Positions 5,414 through 7,981 of a stretch of 7,981 nt of DNA are shown piece after piece. How positions within the stretch are numbered: position 1 is the first letter of the stretch; every line of letters starts with the position of its first letter. The stretch is taken from assembly GCA_947072265.1 (NCBI GenBank), contig CAMTHN010000025.1, forward strand, positions 1 to 7,981. The letters run 5' to 3'. A program made the translations under genes and the position numbers. The notes beneath the pieces were generated by a model. The model was not told the origin of the DNA and did not search any database. It was given only the letters and a program-made list of their open reading frames with translations. Source of the stretch: an uncultured Clostridia bacterium. GTDB lineage: Bacteria; Bacillota; Clostridia; Oscillospirales; Ruminococcaceae.

Positions 5414-7354
5414 TTGATTAATATAACATTAAAAAATGGAGATATAAGACAATTTGAAAAAGGAACTTTAATTGTTGATATAGTTAAATCTATAAATCAA
5501 AAATTAATAAAAACTGCATGCTGTTGTCTACTAAGTGATAAAATTGTAGATTTAAGAGATGCTGTTTATCAAGATGAAACTTTAGAAATTTTAAGCTTTG
5601 ATGATCTAAAAGGAAAAGAAGCGTTTTGGCATACATCTGCCCATATTCTTGCTCATGCTGTTGTTAGATTATATCCATCTGCAAAGCTATCTATTGGGCC
5701 TGCTATAGACAATGGATTTTTTTATGATTTTGAAGTTGATACACCTTTTTCAACTGACGATCTTTCTAAAATAGAAAAAGAAGCTAAAAAAATAATAAAA
5801 CAAAATCCTAAAATAGATAAAAAGATAATATCTAAACAGCAAGCTATAGAAATTATGACAGAAAGAGATCAACCATATAAAATTAAATTAATTGAAGAAA
5901 TTTCTTCTAAAAACAACGATCTTTCTATATATTCTCAAGATGATTTTATAGATTTATGTGCTGGTCCACATATTTTAAATATATCATCTATAAAAGGGTT
6001 TAAAATTTTACAAACTACAGGTGCCTATTTTAAAGGAGACTCTAAAAATAAACAATTGTCTAGAATATATGGAATTTCATTTCCAACAACTAAACAAATA
6101 GATGAATATATTTTGTCTATAGAAGAAGCTAAAAAAAGAGATCACAATATAGTTGGAAGACAATTAAAATATTTTACAACAAACGAAAATGTAGGTCAGG
6201 GACTACCTTTAATTATGCACAAAGGTGCAAAAGTTTTACAAATTTTACAAAGATATGTAGAAGATTTATGTGAAAAAAATGAATATTTTTTAACTAAAAC
6301 TCCATTTATGGCAAAAAATGATTTGTATAAAATTTCTGGTCATTGGCAACATTATCAAGATGGAATGTTTATAATTGGAGATGAAAAAAATAGCGATGAT
6401 ATTTTAGCTCTTAGACCTATGACATGTCCTTTTCAGTTTATGATATATAATTCGGACATACACTCTTATAAAAATCTTCCTATAAGATATTTTGAAAATT
6501 CTACATTATGCCGAAATGAATCATCTGGAGAGATGCATGGACTTATCCGTCTAAGACAGTTTACACTTTCTGATGGCCATACAATAACAACAGAGGATAT
6601 GATTGATGATGAATTTAAAAAAATTCTAAATCTTATTCAAACAATTATGAGCTCTATTGGTATAGAAAATGATATCTTTTATAGATTTAGCAAATGGGAT
6701 CCACAAAAAAAAGACAAATACATAGATGATCCTATTGCTTGGAAAAATACAGAAGATAAAATGAAAAATATTTTAGACAATTTAAATATTAATTATACTT
6801 CTGCTATTGGAGAAGCTGCTTTTTATGGTCCAAAATTAGACATACAGATGAAAAATGTTCATGGAAAAGAAGATACTATTATAACTATACAAATAGACTT
6901 TTCTCTTGCTGAAAGATTTAATATGACATATATAGATTCTGACGGAATAAAAAAATACCCATATATCATACATCACTCTCTTATAGGATGCTACGAAAGA
7001 ACTCTTGCTCTTCTTATAGAAAAATATTCTGGAGATCTTCCTCTTTGGATTTCTCCTCTTCATTGTAGAATACTCCCTATTTCAGATATACACCAAGAAT
7101 ATTCTGAGACCATTAAAAATATTCTACAAAAACATAATATACTAGTTGAGATAGATTCTACTTCAGAAAAAATTGGATATAAAATTAGAAAAGGTCAGCT
7201 TGATAAAGTTCCCTATATGTTGATAGTTGGAGATAAAGAAGTTTCTTCTAATACTCTTTCAGTACGATCTAGAAAACATGGTGAAAGTTTTGATATAACT
7301 CATAATACATTTATACAAAACATAACTGATGAAATTAAAAATAAGATAATATAA
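5414..7354 (+). CDS. thrS: Threonine--tRNA ligase (class II, with editing domain)
   Basis: Charges tRNA-Thr; 646 residues, the full four-domain length. An N-terminal TGS domain (about 1-62) is followed by the editing domain that removes mischarged serine, with all residues known from E. coli at identical positions: H73, H77, K156, Y173, D180, C182 and H186. The catalytic core carries the zinc ligands C338 (RPMTCPF), H389 (LSDGH) and H520 (YIIHHS), motif 2 arginine R367 (CRNESSGEMHG), and motif 3 GCYERTLAL with R529. D387, Y471 and Q493 match E. coli D383, Y462 and Q484. A difference is L385 where I align E. coli Q381 (FTLSDGH versus FTQDDAH). The HGTP anticodon domain (about 545-640) includes KIRKGQLDKVPYMLIVGDKE in split form around 590-609. 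It is last in the operon, with a hairpin terminator over its stop codon. Confidence 0.95.
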   Translation: MINITLKNGDIRQFEKGTLIVDIVKSINQKLIKTACCCLLSDKIVDLRDAVYQDETLEILSFDDLKGKEAFWHTSAHILAHAVVRLYPSAKLSIGPAIDNGFFYDFEVDTPFSTDDLSKIEKEAKKIIKQNPKIDKKIISKQQAIEIMTERDQPYKIKLIEEISSKNNDLSIYSQDDFIDLCAGPHILNISSIKGFKILQTTGAYFKGDSKNKQLSRIYGISFPTTKQIDEYILSIEEAKKRDHNIVGRQLKYFTTNENVGQGLPLIMHKGAKVLQILQRYVEDLCEKNEYFLTKTPFMAKNDLYKISGHWQHYQDGMFIIGDEKNSDDILALRPMTCPFQFMIYNSDIHSYKNLPIRYFENSTLCRNESSGEMHGLIRLRQFTLSDGHTITTEDMIDDEFKKILNLIQTIMSSIGIENDIFYRFSKWDPQKKDKYIDDPIAWKNTEDKMKNILDNLNINYTSAIGEAAFYGPKLDIQMKNVHGKEDTIITIQIDFSLAERFNMTYIDSDGIKKYPYIIHHSLIGCYERTLALLIEKYSGDLPLWISPLHCRILPISDIHQEYSETIKNILQKHNILVEIDSTSEKIGYKIRKGQLDKVPYMLIVGDKEVSSNTLSVRSRKHGESFDITHNTFIQNITDEIKNKII

Positions 7355-7402
7355 AATAAAGTAGCAGAAATATAATTCTGCTACTTTATTTTATATTATC
7401 TT
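7343..7402. terminator. 27-bp perfect inverted repeat, bidirectional terminator of thrS and amidase
   Basis: The arms 7343-7369 and 7376-7402 are perfectly complementary over 27 bases around the 6-base loop ATATAA. The GC-richer core is GTAGCAGAA/TTCTGCTAC (7361-7369 and 7376-7384). The A/T-rich outer part supplies a T-rich tract downstream of the core on each strand. The stop codon of thrS (TAA 7352-7354) and of the amidase (TAA, minus 7388-7386) both lie in the stem. Pairing stops at T7342/T7403. Confidence 0.9.
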
Positions 7403-7981
7403 TAATCATCTCCAAAAAATCTTCCCATCTACCTGTTTCCCTAATTATAGTTGGACAATTCTTACCTGAAAAATCTGCATGTTGTTTAACACTATCTATA
7501 TCTAAATTATTTCTTTTTAAAAGAAATGCTGTCAACTTTGATGCATTAGATAAAGATTTTTCATAATCTCCATCTTCATTTACAGCTATCTCAACAGCTA
7601 TTCCATGATTATTTCCATCATCAGTTCCAGAATGCCAAGCAACTTCTGTATCTGGTATATGATTATATATTTCTTTATCATCAACTGTATAATGCCACGA
7701 AACCATACGACCATCTTCCATATTTTTTATGTATTCATTATGAGCTTTTGCATCTGCTCCTACTTTTGTATTGGCGGTTTCATGAATAACAATATATTTA
7801 ACTTCTCTATCTATATTTGTCCTAAGTCTATGATTTTTATTCAATATATCTTTATTTATAAAAATACCATAGGCATATTCATTATCAAAAAATTTTCTGA
7901 ATTTTTGGTTTCCAACATATATTGGCTTAAAAATATTGATTATACCAAAAACAATCATACAAAAAATAATAGCTATTAATG
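7386..7981 (-). CDS. Membrane-anchored N-acetylmuramoyl-L-alanine amidase (5' end beyond window)
   Basis: Cleaves the amide bond between N-acetylmuramic acid and L-alanine in peptidoglycan. It is an Amidase_2/PGRP-fold enzyme of the PlyL/CwlA kind. Counting from the internal ATG at 7958, the zinc ligands are H59 (IVIHETAN), H160 (KQHADF) and C168 (KNCP), with the catalytic pair E123 (AVEIAVN) and K166; SWHYTVDD, IPDTEVAWHSG and DFSGKNCP are family hallmarks. The frame stays open above 7958 to the window edge, and no ribosome binding site precedes that ATG (only TTTTTTGT), so the real start is outside. The in-window upstream codons read LIAIIFC and extend MIVFGIINIF into one transmembrane helix, so the enzyme is probably tethered with its catalytic domain outside the cell. 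No cell-wall-binding repeats follow the catalytic domain. Convergent with thrS. Confidence 0.9.
   Translation of the reverse strand, partial: LIAIIFCMIVFGIINIFKPIYVGNQKFRKFFDNEYAYGIFINKDILNKNHRLRTNIDREVKYIVIHETANTKVGADAKAHNEYIKNMEDGRMVSWHYTVDDKEIYNHIPDTEVAWHSGTDDGNNHGIAVEIAVNEDGDYEKSLSNASKLTAFLLKRNNLDIDSVKQHADFSGKNCPTIIRETGRWEDFLEMIKDNIK

Larger units (their letters stand above)
2470..7402 (+). other. Transcription unit: gltX-glyS-thrS
   Basis: One promoter (2470-2498), three same-strand genes with 18-base gaps that each hold only a ribosome binding site, and one terminator hairpin (7343-7402). No internal promoter, T-box or hairpin fits in either gap, so the three synthetases should be made from one mRNA. 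Confidence 0.75.

Noticed and set aside
7956..7958. ATG at 7958 as the amidase start
   Set aside because: No ribosome binding site precedes it, and the frame continues upstream with hydrophobic codons that complete a transmembrane helix.
7605..7979. A 124-codon open frame on the plus strand opposite the amidase
   Set aside because: It is antisense to the clearly conserved amidase. It has no ribosome binding site, and its I/F/Y-rich composition is what the complement of AT-rich coding DNA gives.
7386..7981. Reading the amidase as a prophage endolysin
   Set aside because: No holin, integrase or phage structural gene is present, the neighbours are housekeeping genes, and the N-terminal membrane helix is not typical of an endolysin released through a holin.
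1..7981. CRISPR arrays, insertion sequences, tRNA or rRNA genes, toxin-antitoxin or defence modules
   Set aside because: No spaced direct repeats, transposase motifs, terminal inverted repeats with target duplications, or cloverleaf-like sequences were seen. Nearly all of the window is explained by conserved housekeeping genes.

Overview
The window is about 8 kb of very AT-rich DNA with A/T-ending codons (ATA, AGA and TTA are heavily used), strong AGGAG-type ribosome binding sites and frequent TTG start codons. Together with the families present (KtrB-like potassium transporter, single-chain dimeric glycyl-tRNA synthetase, clostridial-style GltX, PlyL/CwlA-type amidase), this points to a low-GC Bacillota, most likely a Clostridia or Tissierellia lineage. 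The species cannot be named from the sequence alone.

Layout from left to right: (1) the 5' part of an unidentified membrane protein on the minus strand (242 to the left edge); (2) a 202-base divergent intergenic region with a strong sigma-A promoter for the next gene; (3) a TrkH/KtrB-type K+ uptake subunit (445-1818, plus); (4) a YfbR-like HD-domain 5'-deoxynucleotidase (1847-2428, minus), convergent with trkH and sharing a bidirectional terminator with it; (5) a short divergent region holding a near-perfect sigma-A promoter (2470-2498); (6) a tight operon of three aminoacyl-tRNA synthetases, gltX-glyS-thrS (2540-7354, plus), with 18-base gaps; (7) a membrane-anchored peptidoglycan amidase (minus, running off the right edge), convergent with thrS and separated from it by a perfect 27-bp inverted repeat.

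The synthetase operon supplies Glu-, Gly- and Thr-tRNA for translation. YfbR would dephosphorylate deoxynucleoside monophosphates, TrkH takes up K+, and the amidase cleaves the stem peptide from peptidoglycan. These are housekeeping functions and I see no mobile element, CRISPR array, toxin-antitoxin pair or defence system. The most notable points are structural. Both convergent junctions are compact hairpins that contain both stop codons. At thrS/amidase the same 17-base string forms the 3' end of both genes in two different reading frames. The three synthetase genes appear to share one promoter with no room for a T-box leader. Sequence-based start correction changes gltX (ATG 2540) and glyS (TTG 4019), and shows that the amidase start lies outside the window.
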